NCBI GenBank assembly: GCA_024734495.1
Contig: JALMQS010000128.1
Location: forward strand, 18,717,079 to 18,781,078
DNA: 64,000 nt
Direction: 5' to 3'
Source: Forficula auricularia
Lineage: Eukaryota; Arthropoda; Insecta; Dermaptera; Forficulidae
Below the pieces are notes generated by a model. The model made no database searches, was not told where the DNA came from, and worked only from the letters and a program-made list of their open reading frames with translations. The translations under genes and the position numbers were made by a program. Below, piece by piece: positions 1 to 12,540 of this stretch (within the stretch, counting starts at the first letter, position 1; the number at the start of each line of letters is the position of its first letter).

Positions 1-310
1 CCCAATGCAAAAAATCATCAAAATCGGTTCACAATTGGCGAAGATATGAGGAAACAGACACAAAAATAATAAAAAAAAAATTCATTCGAGTTGAGAACCT
101 CCTCCTTTTTTGAAGTCGGTTAAAAATGAATTAATTAAAAGAAAAGAAAATAACATTTTTCTTATAATTAAATATAAATAATATACTTCTTTAAATACAA
201 TTAGAAAAAAAAGTTTATTAATGTTTCAAACGTTCCGGGAGAAACTCTTCCTTTTTTAACCGACTTCAAAAAAAAGGAGAAGGTTATCAATTAATCGGAA
301 TGCTACTTTT
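1..310 (-). repeat. accgacttcaaaaa-family fragments
   Basis: gagaacctcctcctttttt-gaagtcggtt at about 90-123 and a small inverted piece at 250-285 belong to the family described at 4806. Confidence 0.6.
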
Positions 311-862
311 TCAATAGAAAATTTTTAGAAAATAACTTTTTTTATGAAAATAATTAAGTAACTAAACTTTTGTAATGTTAATAAACGTTTTCCTGAATGT
401 AATTAAAGAAGTGTACAATTTTTATAAATTGAAATGTTTGTTTTCACCTGTATCGATTTTCTGAACTCAATTGTAATTCAATATATACATAATAAAGTTC
501 GTCTGGGTGCAGTCCCGTGATTCGCACTTTCAGGTGAGGAAACATTCGCCTAAAACAAAAAGAAAACAAATGGAAATTATATAAAACAGTCTTATACATG
601 AAATAAAATCAATAATTTGTTAGCCATAATATTATTATTAATTTGATAGTTGATTAATCAAATGAAATTGAAAATGTAGTCAGTTTAGCGAACATAACAG
701 TTGAACTTATTCAATGCTTCGAATTGTTTAAGGTAGTTATTTCGCGACAATACTAGCAAAAAGTTTAATGCTGGAATACGTATATAGTACAGACAATAAG
801 GATTCACATAATTCATAAGCCCAAAACTTTTAGCTGTTTATATACCACTACTATCCAATCCC

Positions 863-1066
863 GTGCTCGTTTGGCAAATCTGTCAACATTGTCCGAGCTT
901 GAATATTTTTATCATAGAAATGAAAGATAAAATACATTATAAAGGTCGATTTATAAAACAAAAAGTTATTAATAAGCAATTGAAAGCTGTTGCAACAATG
1001 GCTGAAGCGAAAAAACGTCAAAAAATTACTAAAGTTAAGCTACTTTTTAGGTTAAATACATGCGTT
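863..1066 (+). other. Candidate basic exon or fragment
   Basis: An open frame contains two Cys (ICQHCP) and then a basic stretch including KIHYKGRFIKQKVINKQLK and VATMAEAKKRQK. Its composition is more protein-like than the surrounding random frames. A possible donor, ctaaagttaagct, lies near 1030. I found no partner exon nearby. The region 311-862 and 1085-1872 is otherwise AT-rich with nothing recognised. Confidence 0.25.
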
Positions 1067-1879
1067 GTTGCCAGCTTGTTTTAAGTGTAAATTTTTCATT
1101 ATTTATTCATTATTATCTCAGAAACTGTGTTGTAACTATGAATTAAAATTTTCTTAAAAAAGTAATTGTTATTGTTTAATGTTGGTTATGTTTTTTATAA
1201 CAATGGTAAGAAGAGTTTCTTAATTATAATTAAATATGTATGTAAACTTTCCGATATCCCGTATAGTTCAATGAAGTCTAATATGGAGTCTGAAAAACTC
1301 TTTGGAATTTAATATCTCCGGAACTATATTGTTCATAAATTTCGTTTTTCCACCAATCGATGCAGAAGTATTTAAATAATAATCTCTCTAAATTTCAAAA
1401 AAATCCTAAGAAAAGGTACTATTTGCTGCGAAAGCCATTATACACCACCAGTATTCCGCGGAATATAGTTTGGGAAATCCTGATTTAAACAATACAAGAT
1501 ATAAATTATTTTGTCCACATCGTTTCAAATCATTTATTAATAATTCAGTTATAGCGTTATAGTTATAAATTTAATATTAGAGCTAATATCCCATGAAAAA
1601 TGATCTAAAAAAGGCTTATTCATTCAAAAATTAAGATCAAGATTCATTAGGATACTAAAAATTTAGTAGTCAACGGATTCTTTCTTCAGCTAAGTTATAT
1701 ATATATAAGTAAAGGGTGTAAATGATTTCTTTTTAAGGCATGTTTTAAGTGCTGTTGGTTGAGTGAATTTTTTATAGATTCCAGATCATAAAAAACCCTC
1801 AAGAAAGGAACGCTTTTGAGAATGTGAAACGCTCTGCCGGACACTGATTGTAAATTCATACTCGCTATCTATTTAATCA

Positions 1880-2060
1880 TGAGAGGACTCATTAAGAGGG
1901 GCGCCGCCCTGGCCCGGGGCCCCATTAGGCCTGAGCCCCGAGCCTGGCGCCGGCGGCTGAGTTGCCTTTCGGCATTTCCTCCTCAGCACTGGAGCCCGAA
2001 AAGCACTGTTTCCGACTGACCGGCACCCACTCGACGGCTGCTTCCTCTCCAGAGGTGCAT
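1880..2060. promoter_or_regulatory. GC-rich island 1
   Basis: A sharp GC-rich block (ggcgccgccctggcccgggg, then tggcgccggcgg) stands in AT-rich DNA. Frames through it are not protein-like. It could be a conserved regulatory module or a CpG-like block. 2061-3508 holds nothing else recognised. Confidence 0.3.
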
Positions 2061-3508
2061 ATTTCAAATTAGTATCATTTCTCCGCAATTGTCTCTCTTG
2101 TTGTCTACTTTGTAGACACCTTTACAGAGTAAAAGCATTAGCAAGTAAGGTCCGAAGAATCTTGAAATGAGTTTCCACTTAACTTTTTCACATATCTAAG
2201 TAAAGTGCAATAGGTGTAGGAATTAGAGATTCGCTAAAGGCGGAAATCATACTTTTAAAGAGGAAACTAATTCATTCTTCAAAAAGTCGTTTTTTCGGAT
2301 GAAATCAAAGAATAAATAAAGACTAATATTCACTAGAGACAGAGGAAGTATGTACGATATAAGTGAAAACTTTTTAAGATTCGGTACGCCCTCTGCAAAT
2401 TTTGGTGATAGCAATTTATTGTGTGAGAATAGTTCAGCTTAGAAAGTAGAAACTTGACAAATATGGACAGCTTATTGCTATTCAAACTTGCTAAGTTTCA
2501 GATCATTTATTATAATAAACACCCTCCCCCAAATAACAATTCGATTTGCTTCCGATTTGATGCATTTTTCATCTGCAAGTTACGAAGCAAGAAAGTCCAA
2601 AATCTAAACAGTTCTTTGTCTTGAAAATAGAAAAATCTTGTCTCCAGGGCGAATTTTTTACAAGATGGAGCTTGAAAGTTCAATGTCCATAAACATAAAT
2701 TCAAAAGTTCGATTGAATTAACACTTTGAAAGACGGGAGAGTAAAGCTCAAGTAAACCTACCAAGTAAATCAGTTTCATAACATGCATTAAAGAATATTT
2801 TTTAAATTTAAATTTAATTTTCTTAGGAATATGAAACCAAACGTTGTTTTTTTAGAACATGAAACGACTTTCCTAGTTAAAAATTGTTTCTATGAAGGTT
2901 AAACAATTGCTAAGTGCGGCGAAAAAACCTCAATAATCAACTTTCTTGTAATATTTTCATTCTTAAAAAAATTATGTTCTGCGTCTTCTGTATAATCATG
3001 TGAAGTTAAAGAATATCTTGTAAAGTTTAATAAGTCATACCAAATGAGAATTAGATAATCAAGATATGTAATATCTATAAGATGATATTCATCAAGTTTG
3101 TTTATTATGATATGATAATAACTTTTTTTAACAAAATGACGTCTATATCAGTAAGATATTGAAATTTAAAAAGGCAAGGAGAGAAGTTTTCAGAAACTAT
3201 TATATTAATCTAAGCAAGGATTTGCTGAAATGATACGATTCGTCAAAAGATTTTCTAGGTTCAAACAAAACTAAATGATGGAAATATAATAATTTAAATT
3301 TACATCGGCTCATTATTGAGCTAGCTGTAGCAACAATCCGCTTAAATCATATGCAAGAAATTAATTACAATAATATACGTTCCTCGTAATTGTTTATTCA
3401 AGGAAAACCAAAAATTGTAAACCGGTTGCTTCCCTTGTACAAGTGTGCCTGAGAGATAGTTAACTGAACTAACTTACATAGGAATTGGTCTCTCGCAAGC
3501 CACACTAA

Positions 3509-3709
3509 GGGCCGGTTGTATGTCGTAAAGTAAATGCTTTTTACCACTAACAAATGTAGATGGTAAATGGAGACACTGGGATGGCCAATCAGATGACAGG
3601 CACTTTCTTCATTCAGTGCCTGTGATCTGATTGGCCATCCCAGTGCCTCCATTACCATCTACCGTTTGTTAGTGGTAAAAACATTTACTTTGAGACATGC
3701 AACCGGCCC
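3509..3709. mobile_element. Palindromic PIF/Harbinger-type MITE, TAA duplication
   Basis: The element starts GGGCCGGTTGTATG and ends in the inverse, flanked by TAA at 3506-3508 and 3710-3712. It is a near-perfect palindrome. The 3-bp TWA duplication and GGGCC ends suggest Harbinger mobilisation. It shares its arms with the MITE at 20382-20576. Confidence 0.8.
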
Positions 3710-4805
3710 TAAATGCGAGACCATGTATCTATCTCTTGATTATATAGAAACTGTCTATTTTATTACTTTTTTCATGAAAATGGATCATTTTTAAATGTAA
3801 TTTAATTATCTAATTCAAAAATTAGACAAAATATATTTTTTTTCTTTAATTTGAGTAATTTCCAAGTTTGATTCTTAAGATTCATTTAAAAATATTTTAT
3901 TGCTAGGAGTAGTAGAATTGTTTATTTTTAGAGAGAAAATTAATTATCAATCATCTTTCAATTCGTTAATATGTTCATTTTCACATCGTTTTTTTTAATA
4001 TGGAAATTGACTGTTTTAGAATTTTTAAAGTATTTTTTTTCGTAATCTATTTTATATCTACTGAACCACGTTAATATTCCAAGCTCATTTTAATTTTTAG
4101 CAAAATAAAAAATAATGTAAAATAAATTTTATAAGACTTTGTCACATTGTCACGCCAGTACTTTATAAATTTGTCTTGTTTCTCATATTAAAATAGATTG
4201 CATGTGCATTTCTACATGTTATGAAACATGACATTAAAAATCAATGGCACATTAAAACAAGTTTAAATAGAAGGAAATTTTAGTCATTTCCAAAAATATA
4301 GATTATATTGCTTTCTCAAAATTTTAGGAAATATTTCGAGAAAAACACCTGCGTCTTCTATTTGACAATTCCGAGATGGTGAAGATAAATATATAACAAA
4401 AAAAATATCTTGCTTTTAATTAGAAAATTTCCTCTGTATTTTAAATTATTTGGAAAAAATATTTAAAGAGTAGGGAAAGTATTCGAAACATTTCATTAGC
4501 ACCTCGATTATTACATCTTCTGATAAGAATCATTATGAATGACGCAAATGATAAATAGAGGAAGGTTTGAAAACAGTTTGTTTCAATTTTTTTAAAAATA
4601 GAATGACTCAAGAAAGTGTAATTATTTTTTTCCCTAATCCCTTAAGTGAATGGGGTCTTTAAGCGCTCTGTTAGGATAAAAGAAGGGTTTTCTAGGTCAA
4701 ATGATCCCTTTGTCATTTCATAATGGTGTAACAATAGATAGCTCTAACGCCCATGCACAAATGGAAAGATTTAGAATCATGAACAAAAGCAAAATAAATT
4801 TTTTC

Positions 4806-5560
4806 ATTTTTAACCGACTTCAAAAAAGGAGGAGGTTCTCTATTCGACTTAATTTTTTTTTTTTTTTTTTTGTGCCTATGTTACCTCATATCTCCGCCAA
4901 TTCTCAACCGATTTTTGAAAATTTTTTTTGCATTGGGTCCAGTCTAGCTTCCGATTGGTCCCATTTTTTTCGTATTTTTTTCATAGGTATTAGACCTTTT
5001 TTATTAGGTTTGTTTAGACCTAACCTCTTTGTTTATGAACCGATTTCGATGGTTCTTTTTTTATCGAAAGGGGGTGTCTTAGGGATGGTGTCATATTAAT
5101 TTGATCAAGTTCTGATGATATGATCACTATTAATAACATCACTAAAAAGAGAAAAATAAAAATAATTTTAAGAAAAAAATAAAAACCGACTTCAAAAAAT
5201 TAAATGCAACAAATAAAATACACTAAAAGGTATAAAATAATTATTATCTTATTTAGTTACAACTAAACGACGAAATATTAACATGAAATTACTTTTTGAA
5301 GTTGGTGCCAAACATATACCTTTTATGAATTGCACTCGACGGATCTTACTTAGTACGTTTGGCGGGTACGCTCGCTTATAGGTATAGTTTGTTTGGCACC
5401 GACTTCAAAAAGTAATTTCATGTTAATATTTCGTCGTTTAGTTGTAACTAAATAAGATAATAATTATTTTATACCTTTTAGTGTATTTTATTTGTTGCAT
5501 TTAATTTTTCGAAGTCGGTTTTTATTTTTTTCTTAAAAATTTTTATAATTTATCCGAAGT
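4806..5560 (+). repeat. accgacttcaaaaa-bounded repeat plus foldback unit
   Basis: The block begins aaccgacttcaaaaaaggag and reaches aaaaccgacttcaaaaaatt at about 5183. It then runs into an inverted repeat (5185-5525) whose arms contain ttagttacaactaaacgacg, around an 85-base centre with ctcgacggatcttacttagt. Other copies lie at 1-310, 27900-28240, 28925-29490, 33265-34030 and 43225-43660. The class is unknown to me. Confidence 0.75.
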
Positions 5561-5948
5561 AAATGAGAAGGATATATTGAATTTTTGTATAATATATTAC
5601 AAAAATATTATTAAAATACTGCATACCCACCAGTGGCGGTTGGTGACTTTTCAACCAGGGGATGCTGTCTAAAAAAGTACCCTTCATTTTTTGAAATTTT
5701 ATTTTAATCTTCACTTTTTTTTGGAAATTTCATCGAATACGGCATCATTTTCGTTATTTTTCAAATTTAACATTAGATTTTTAAAAAATATATTTTGGGA
5801 CCTTCGCCCCAAACGGATACTACTTTGTGTGAGTGTATGGAATTTTGGAATTTTTTGAAAAATATTTATTAAAATGGTAAAAATATTCTGAAAGCTTTTG
5901 AAAGTTTATTAAAAATTTCATGGTGATGATGTTTTAAAGGATTAAAGG

Positions 5949-7090
5949 GTTTTTTTTCCTCCCTGGCCTTGCTCATAACAAAGCATTTGGCCAACTCTAT
6001 AGCATTAAAATTTTATTTTTACCCCTTAACAAGGACCAATATGACACCAGAGCGGCGCCCCCCACAGCACAGCAATAGGAGTACCCGTGGCACACGCCGC
6101 CCGGGCCACAAAAAGTTCCTGCCTTGATCCTTAGTATAAAAACTGAGGCCTAAGGTGTAAAAGGTCTCAAAGGATCATTGTCGAAAACTATGAATAAGTT
6201 ATGAAATGGCTTTAAGGAATTCATAATAAGTAATGATTAAATGAGATATGGAGTAGTATGTCAAGTGTAGGAATCGGATTAGCCGAGAGCTTAAGACACT
6301 AGCCTTCTAAGCAGGAGTCCCGGGTTCGAGTCCGAGTCCCTGCATTGATATTTGACCGGCTATAATCTGATTCCTAGTCACCAATCCGTCTGGCAAGCGT
6401 GGTGACTTAATGCCAACCTCCTTCCATTTGATGGAAGAGGCCTATATTCAGGAGTGGATTGTCGCTAACGACAGGCTAATGATGATGATGATGATGATGT
6501 CAAGTGTTATTCCAAAACCATCCAATAGACAAAATATGCCCTATTATTATCTTGGTAATGTCCGATTTAACATTTGTATAATGGAGAAGAATTGTCATTC
6601 GTGTTGGTAGCAAAATTTTTTCTTTAGTAATATCAGTGTAAAATTTGTCAATTTTGATCTTATATCTATCACAGTTCAAATATATATGATCAATATCCCC
6701 AATATTTTCACCACCACACACGCAAAATGGAGTATCCCTGACTCCCAGTCTATGTAGGTGAGACGGTGTGGGAGCATGACCGCTACGAAGGCGAAATATC
6801 AGTGTGGACAGATTTTTAAAATAATGGTTGTATATGAACCATGGTGTATGGGGAATTATAGGAACTATTTTAAAGAGATGACCTCCTTTGGTCTTACTGC
6901 TCTCTGCCCACTGTTGTTGCCATTTTGAAAGAGATTTATTTTTAATGATGTTATAGTGTCAGAAATAGGGAAAGCAATGTTTAAAAACTCCCCATCCACC
7001 CTGGCTAGATTAGCAAGTTGGTCTGCTTGTTCGTTACCATTTATCCCTGCGTGCCCCGGAATCCAAGTAAAGGAAATTTTTTTGTTGTCA
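5949..7090 (-). mobile_element. 5'-truncated non-LTR retrotransposon with 17-bp target duplications
   Basis: Direct repeats ttttaaaggattaaagg lie at 5932-5948 and 7091-7107. At the left side a T run (5950-5957) is the poly(A) tail of an element inserted on the minus strand. The right side carries the end of its ORF2: FTWIPGHAGINGNEQADQLA is the C-terminal RNase H motif. Further on are RLRSGHAPTPSHLHRLG and a Cys-rich CVCGGENIGDIDHIYLNC, typical of the tail of RNase H-bearing elements of the I/Jockey/R1 type. The frame is broken near 6905-6925. A SINE (6269-6496) is nested inside. Confidence 0.75.
6269..6496 (+). mobile_element. tRNA-derived SINE with (TGA)n tail
   Basis: Target duplications atgtcaagtgt flank the element at 6258-6268 and 6497-6507. 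The head carries an A-box-like ttagccgagagc and a perfect B box GGTTCGAGTCC at 6323-6333, so it derives from a tRNA and uses RNA polymerase III. The 3' end is a tract of gatgat repeats. It sits inside the retrotransposon at 5949-7090 and is younger than it. Confidence 0.85.
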
Positions 7091-7267
7091 TTTTAAAGGA
7101 TTAAAGGTTAGAGCATTTGAGAAAAAGGGAGAAAAAGGAAACACAGGTAAAGAATCTAATAATAATTTGCTTATTGTTAGAGTTCGTGGCTGTCATCTAG
7201 TACAATAATCTGCTTGTTTCAAGAAAGGCAATTCTGACCTTAAATGATTCATTATGTTCATTATGTT

Positions 7268-7987
7268 AAGGTGACCAACTATACTCATTTACTGAGTTTT
7301 GTACTCTTTTTTTGCAAACCGTACTCTTTTCAAATCCTGTACTCTGAAAGTACTCATTTGTATAATTTTATACTCATTTGTATTTCTAAAACATTTTTTT
7401 AGATTATTTTATTTCAATTTTATTAATTAAATATTTAAAATTATTTTGACAGTGATTTGAATTTGTAATGAAGGAAGTAAAAGATATTGTTATTAATGAC
7501 AATTTTCTCTTTGAAGAAATTCGAAGAGTAAATTTATATTTAAATGAAGAAAAATTGAAGAAATGGAACGATGAGAAAATAGAACTTGACAAAAGATGGG
7601 TAGAAATCTTTCGGCATTTTAGAGTAGAACATATCCCACATGAAAATTTAAAAGTTTTAATAGAAATTTCCTTATGTTGTCCAGGCACTAATGCTGCTGT
7701 TGAAAGGGTATTTTCACTAGGGAATGATTATTGGAGCAGTGAGAAGTCGCAACTTTCTGTAAAAACATTATCTGCCGTCTTAACAGTCAAATTTAATATG
7801 CAAAATGAAAGTTGTTCGGATGTAGCTACATTATTAGACGAACATCCTCATTTAGCAAAAAAATCCACTCCGAAGAAAAATATGTTTTTAAAAGAAAATA
7901 AAGTTTTTATCGTTTTTTCTTCTTTTTTTCACCTATGAAATACTTGCAAAGTGTACTCTTTTTGAACAAAAAATAGTTGGTCAATTA
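7268..7987 (+). mobile_element. Internally deleted hAT element with exact 8-bp target duplication
   Basis: attatgtt occurs at 7260-7267 and 7988-7995. The termini AAGGTGACCAACTAT and ATAGTTGGTCAATTA are inverted over TGACCAACTAT. The only coding left is the C-terminal part of a hAT transposase (7468-7938). Confidence 0.75.
7468..7938 (+). pseudogene. hAT transposase C-terminal fragment (dimerisation domain)
   Basis: The 156-residue frame keeps the hAT family dimerisation region: RWVEIFRHFRVEHI (about 43-56) and then the signature GTNAAVERVFSLGNDYWSSE (about 73-92) with QLSVKTL after it. Full hAT transposases are usually 500-700 residues, so the N-terminal DNA-binding and most of the catalytic RNase H-like parts are missing. 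A second, worse copy of the same family lies at 30080-30667. Confidence 0.8.
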
Positions 7988-8407
7988 ATTATGTTCAAGA
8001 CACTATTAATGTTGCATAATTTTTTGTCTAAAATTCTACCCATGACTGGATTATTACATAAGCTTATGAATATGGAAAAGCCTAAGGAAAATCAGAAAAT
8101 TCAAGCAATAGTTCAGAAAAAAGGGTTATTGTTCTATCAAATAAAAGCTTGAAATCACGATATAAACGAAAATTTTAAAGTTACCGAACTAGTCTTTTAA
8201 AGGAATGAAGATCCTCTTACTTTTCATCTGTTTCATTATATTAACAGACTACTTGGAATTTTTATTATTGAGTATTTCACAAATCGAGCTCTAACTTTTG
8301 AGTTTTTCAAAATTGCAAATGGTTCTATGTGAAAACAAAATGGACTAATTTTGTGGCCCAATTAATTGAAAAAGTGTTTTGCTGAGAGTAAGAGAATGTT
8401 TATAAAC

Positions 8408-8460
8408 TGAAGGAGACAATAAAAGAGGGTGTCAGAGAGGGTCTTTTATTGTCTCCTTCA
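8408..8460. repeat. Perfect 19-bp hairpin
   Basis: tgaaggagacaataaaaga (8408-8426) and its exact inverse (8442-8460) enclose a 15-base loop. The size resembles a short-hairpin RNA, but no precursor context is shown. The surrounding 8000-9990 is AT-rich with nothing else recognised. Confidence 0.6.
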
Positions 8461-9989
8461 ATTTAATTAGATTAATAATAGTTCCGCGCTTTAATTAGTA
8501 TATTAGTAGTAACTTTATTTTAAAGGTGAAAAATTATCGAAAAATCAGGCAGGTCCTCATTGTAAAATAGACCTACACTTAACTCGATTTCTTTAATAAA
8601 AGTTGGACTTTTTACTGGTTTGCTGAATTATGTTTATGTGCAATATTTTGTGTATGGATGTGATCTCATTTTAAATGAGTGTCGAGAGAGTAGCTGAAAG
8701 TAACCTTTGTGAAAAACAATCACCCGCTGGGAACCTTGCACCTTGTAGATCATTTTTTGCAAAGAGAAAGAGAGAGAGGTCGATGTTTTCCAACTATTAA
8801 TCATAGCTTGGCGCCAGTTGTTGGGGAACTGGAGCTCAAAAACAAACATGACAAGAAAACGTCCCAAAAAAAAAAAAAAGGGAGAGCGTATTTTTTTCTT
8901 AAACAGTTGCCTTAAAATGTTTAACGAAATTTATTGGTGTTAGATTGGAAATAATTATATATGTAGATCTTTTTGGAAAAATCTCGTCCAAGGCGTCAAA
9001 TGAGGGAGCGGTTGTTACTTTTTTTTACATCTCTCAACCCGTGGCTATTAACACATCCTAATTATAAAATTTCTTATTGCCGAACATAACCTGATACATT
9101 ATATTAGGTGAAAAAAAATAAGATTAACTAGAAAGAAATGTTTTTTTTTATAGGTGATGATTTTTTTAAGTGAATCAAGAAAATAAATGTTTTAAATAAT
9201 ATTTTTTTTCATAGTCATATAATATATAGCAAGGAGGTACTCAGGGGGAACATGCACTCCCCCGAAATAATCTAGATGACAATTAAATGTAAAAGTAAAT
9301 CCACTAGTCACCTCTTTCGAAAAAAAAATGTTGGGTCCGTGTGTCTGATTTTAGCTTCATATTCTGAAATCGTTTTCTAAATAGTAAATTGGGAATATTA
9401 ATTAAATATATAAGTAAACATTTTAAAAATTTGACGGAGCATTTTTTTTTTTAATTATCTATATCCTCTCCTTCCCTACTTATAAAGCGTATACCTTCTG
9501 CTAATTTTACGACTATAGGCCTGGAATATGGTCTACTTTATTGTTCGATAGAATTTCATGGCAATTATCTAAGTACATTAAATAATTTCTTAAAGATGAT
9601 TATTATTTAATGTCTCTTAAGTATCTGAAGTAAGTAAATTTCGTATTTTTTAGGGTTTGTAAATATATTAATATTAACAATAGGTGAGATACCTACTTTT
9701 AAAATTGAATATGAATTTAGCGTTTAAAGTTAAAAAAACCTGTACGCAGAGACATTATTTTGCTGTTATTTCACACAAACGTGATATCTCTCTATCTGTA
9801 TCTGCATTGTATACATCTTTTCTTTATTGTGTTGTCCGAATCGTCTCTTTCTGATTTATCTTTTTGAAAAGGGTAGCAGCACAATTTCACAGGAAGTGAA
9901 TTTCTGAGCGCCGTTTTAAAACGAAGAGAATGCCGATAAGCCAAGTATCTTTCAGGGCATCCATGTTTTCTATGTGGGGGTTGTTTTCG

Positions 9990-10185
9990 TGGCTGGGATG
10001 TCACGCGTGGCAAATGTCGCTGCCGCCGTCCCTTCCAAAAAGGAAAAGGGTCTGGCGCCGGCGGCGAACCTAGGCGCCAGGATTCCCCGACACGTGGTTC
10101 TGATCAGACCTCTTCAGGACCACTTGCTAACATGATTCGCCAAAACGGCATGTTCCTCTGGGCGCCTTTTTTCCCGCAACATTCA
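9990..10185. promoter_or_regulatory. GC-rich island 2
   Basis: The block contains tctggcgccggcggcgaacc, aggcgccaggattcc and cacgtg (an E-box). It is not repeated elsewhere in the window. Confidence 0.3.
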
Positions 10186-10524
10186 TATACTTCCTTCTTA
10201 ACTAACAAGCGATTTTAGCGGCTTTTCTAATTCATCTAACAAAGTTTTATGAATACAATCGTCTAGACAAATATAATTAAAAATAACAATTTGAGTTTAG
10301 TCAGCAGAATATTAACATCGGTGCGCAGAGTTCATACTCAGTTTAGATAAGAAAACATACCTTAAATAAAATGTGTAGATTTTTACAGCTTTTAAATTAG
10401 CTATTTGCACATGCAAAACCAAGCTCATTTACTTAGAATTGGTCTTTCATTGGTACCCCAATTCTTAGTCTTGGTTTTGAACTCTCAAATCTTGGCCAGA
10501 ATCTAATTTAGAACTTACTTGAAA

Positions 10525-11069
10525 CAGGGCTGGCACAAGGCTAGGTTTAGCGCGTTCGCTGGAACCCGGATCTCGCGATCTACGAAAATTATCCAAATAA
10601 AAACACCCATTTTGATGATACCATTAACAGATGCAAGACATTTTTTAGTAGCTGATTCTGTTTAAATGAGTGATAAAAATCATCAAAGTTCAGTATAAGT
10701 CCTTATTTCCAGGCTTCAGCAAAATGTAGTTTCTCTAGGTTGAAACTAATTAAAAATTATCTGCAATCATCGATAATGCCAAGAGAGATTTTCATCTCTG
10801 GCTATTCTGTCAATAGAAAGTGAAGTAGCAAATTCAATCGATTTTGATTATGTTATCAAAGATTTGGCGTCGAAAAAAGAAAAAATTATTTAATATTATT
10901 ATTGGATTGTTTTATTATTTTAATATTCATCTTATAAAAAATATATAATATATAACTAATTTGTAAATAAATAATTCCTCGTTGTAAAATTTAAGTGTAG
11001 GATTTGAATGTGTATTCAGGCCCCGTAAAATTTTTGAAAGTGGCCCCGCAAAAGGTCACGCCGGCCCTG
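10525..11069. mobile_element. Small non-autonomous hAT-like element
   Basis: The left end CAGGGCTGGCACAAGG and the right end, read inverted as CAGGGCCGGCGTGACC, share the hAT-type terminus CAGGGCYGGC. The flanking octamers acttgaaa (10517-10524) and acttccaa (11070-11077) agree at 6 of 8 positions, as for a decayed target duplication. No transposase is visible inside. Confidence 0.5.
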
Positions 11070-12002
11070 ACTTCCAAGATTCTAGCAGCTTTACTTTGCT
11101 GGCTCTTCTGCTTATCGATGTTAGCGTCACCAGGCGGAATAGTGAAGTCATTGGATAATTGTCAACGTTTTTGTACAAACGATGAATTGAGAATAAAAAA
11201 TCGTAGTAAGTAAGTATATTTTAGTGTCGAAATGTTTAGATTTTAAGAAATTAATAGCCCCGATCTTTGTCCCAAGATTCAACTTTCTAAGTCCAAACCA
11301 AAAATTGTAATATCCCGAAAATTTGCAGACAGTTTAACGAGTCTTGGAAAAACATTTATTTTAAGAAGAAGTAACAATATTTAATTGATTTTTAATATTA
11401 TGTTTTATTGTTAGTTTTCTCAAAGATAACATGATAAGGTTGTGTACTAGTGTACATTGCCAAATACATGCCAAATAAATCACTCATATGCAAAACAATA
11501 AATAGGTTCTATGACACCCCAAAATTCTAATAAGAAGTCCGTTATTTTCAGATAAAAAATTATCTTTTGTCAGATTCTTAAAATAGTAGGTATCTTTTGT
11601 CTTTTAAACAGATTGATTTGCGAATATAACTGGACTTTGAATGGGTTATTATCAGATTTTTTGTTTTAATGACAAACACTTTGCAAATAAATTAAGAAAA
11701 GTTAGAATATTTTGTATTTATTATTATTAAAGTGTTATTTGTGGAAATTTTCAAGTAAACTATAGTTCAAAGGCTAATTTATTAATATCAAAGAGGATTA
11801 TATTGAAATTCATATGATTAAAAGGATAATAAGGTTATTTTCTGGTCAAAGTGATAATTTGAAGGTTTTTGGATTAGACTACTCACAGTGTAAAATTAAA
11901 TTATTAACTATTTTATTTTAATGATTTTATATTTTAGATTCTACTTATTGAACTTTTTTCTAACGTAGATTATTCAATTATTTTATATTCATAAAAATTT
12001 GA

Positions 12003-12540
12003 CCATACAGATTATGGTCTAGTATTGTAATCGAACATCAAAAAGTAGTTTTTTGCTTCCTTTTTTGAAAATATCTCAAAAACGACTGAAACTATTTTGA
12101 TAAAAAAAGTTAGGAGAAAGATTGGGGTTTTTGGTCTACAAGAAAGCCCTAATAGAGTGTACATAAAAAATTATATTTTACGAGATACCTATTAATTATT
12201 TTGTCAAAATGTCTGTTAGTACATTAGTTCCTACGTTACCAAATTTTGTGCTCTCTCTATTTAAAAAACTAGTGTGAGTATGAAAACGAAGTTTCAAGCT
12301 TAGATTTTTGTAATTTGATTAAGAACTGATTTTGGTTGAAATCGTATGCAAAATTAAAGGGGGTAGGTTCTTAAAAATTAAAATGATAAAATTTTCAAAT
12401 TAAAAAAAAAGGGAATAGGTATAATAAATAAAATAAGAATCTTATAATAGGAAACAAAATTGCTGAGAGCGTTCAAAAATATACATAAGTCCTAGACACC
12501 CTGTAATAAATTTGTGAGAAATTTTGCTTATGCACTCTAT
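12003..12540 (+). repeat. F2 family copy
   Basis: F2 carries atggtctagtattgtaatcg, aaaatatctcaaaaacgact and ttttgtcaaaatgtctgtta. Other copies are at 20095-20760, 50410-50880 and, inverted, 63050-63497. No ORF is visible. Confidence 0.65.

Noticed and set aside
1873..2088. 71-codon open frame on the minus strand
   Set aside because: It is an effect of GC-rich composition lacking stops. Pro/Gly/Arg-rich with no features.
4701..5099. 132-codon open frame
   Set aside because: It lies in a dispersed repeat copy, starts in unrelated flank and depends on T-run length. Kept only as a finding about the repeat family.
5632..5660. hAT element starting cagtggcggttggtgac
   Set aside because: The left end is hAT-like, but no matching right end or 8-bp duplication was found.
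6310..6340. tRNA gene
   Set aside because: Box B is perfect, but the sequence does not fold into a whole tRNA and lies in a SINE with target duplications.
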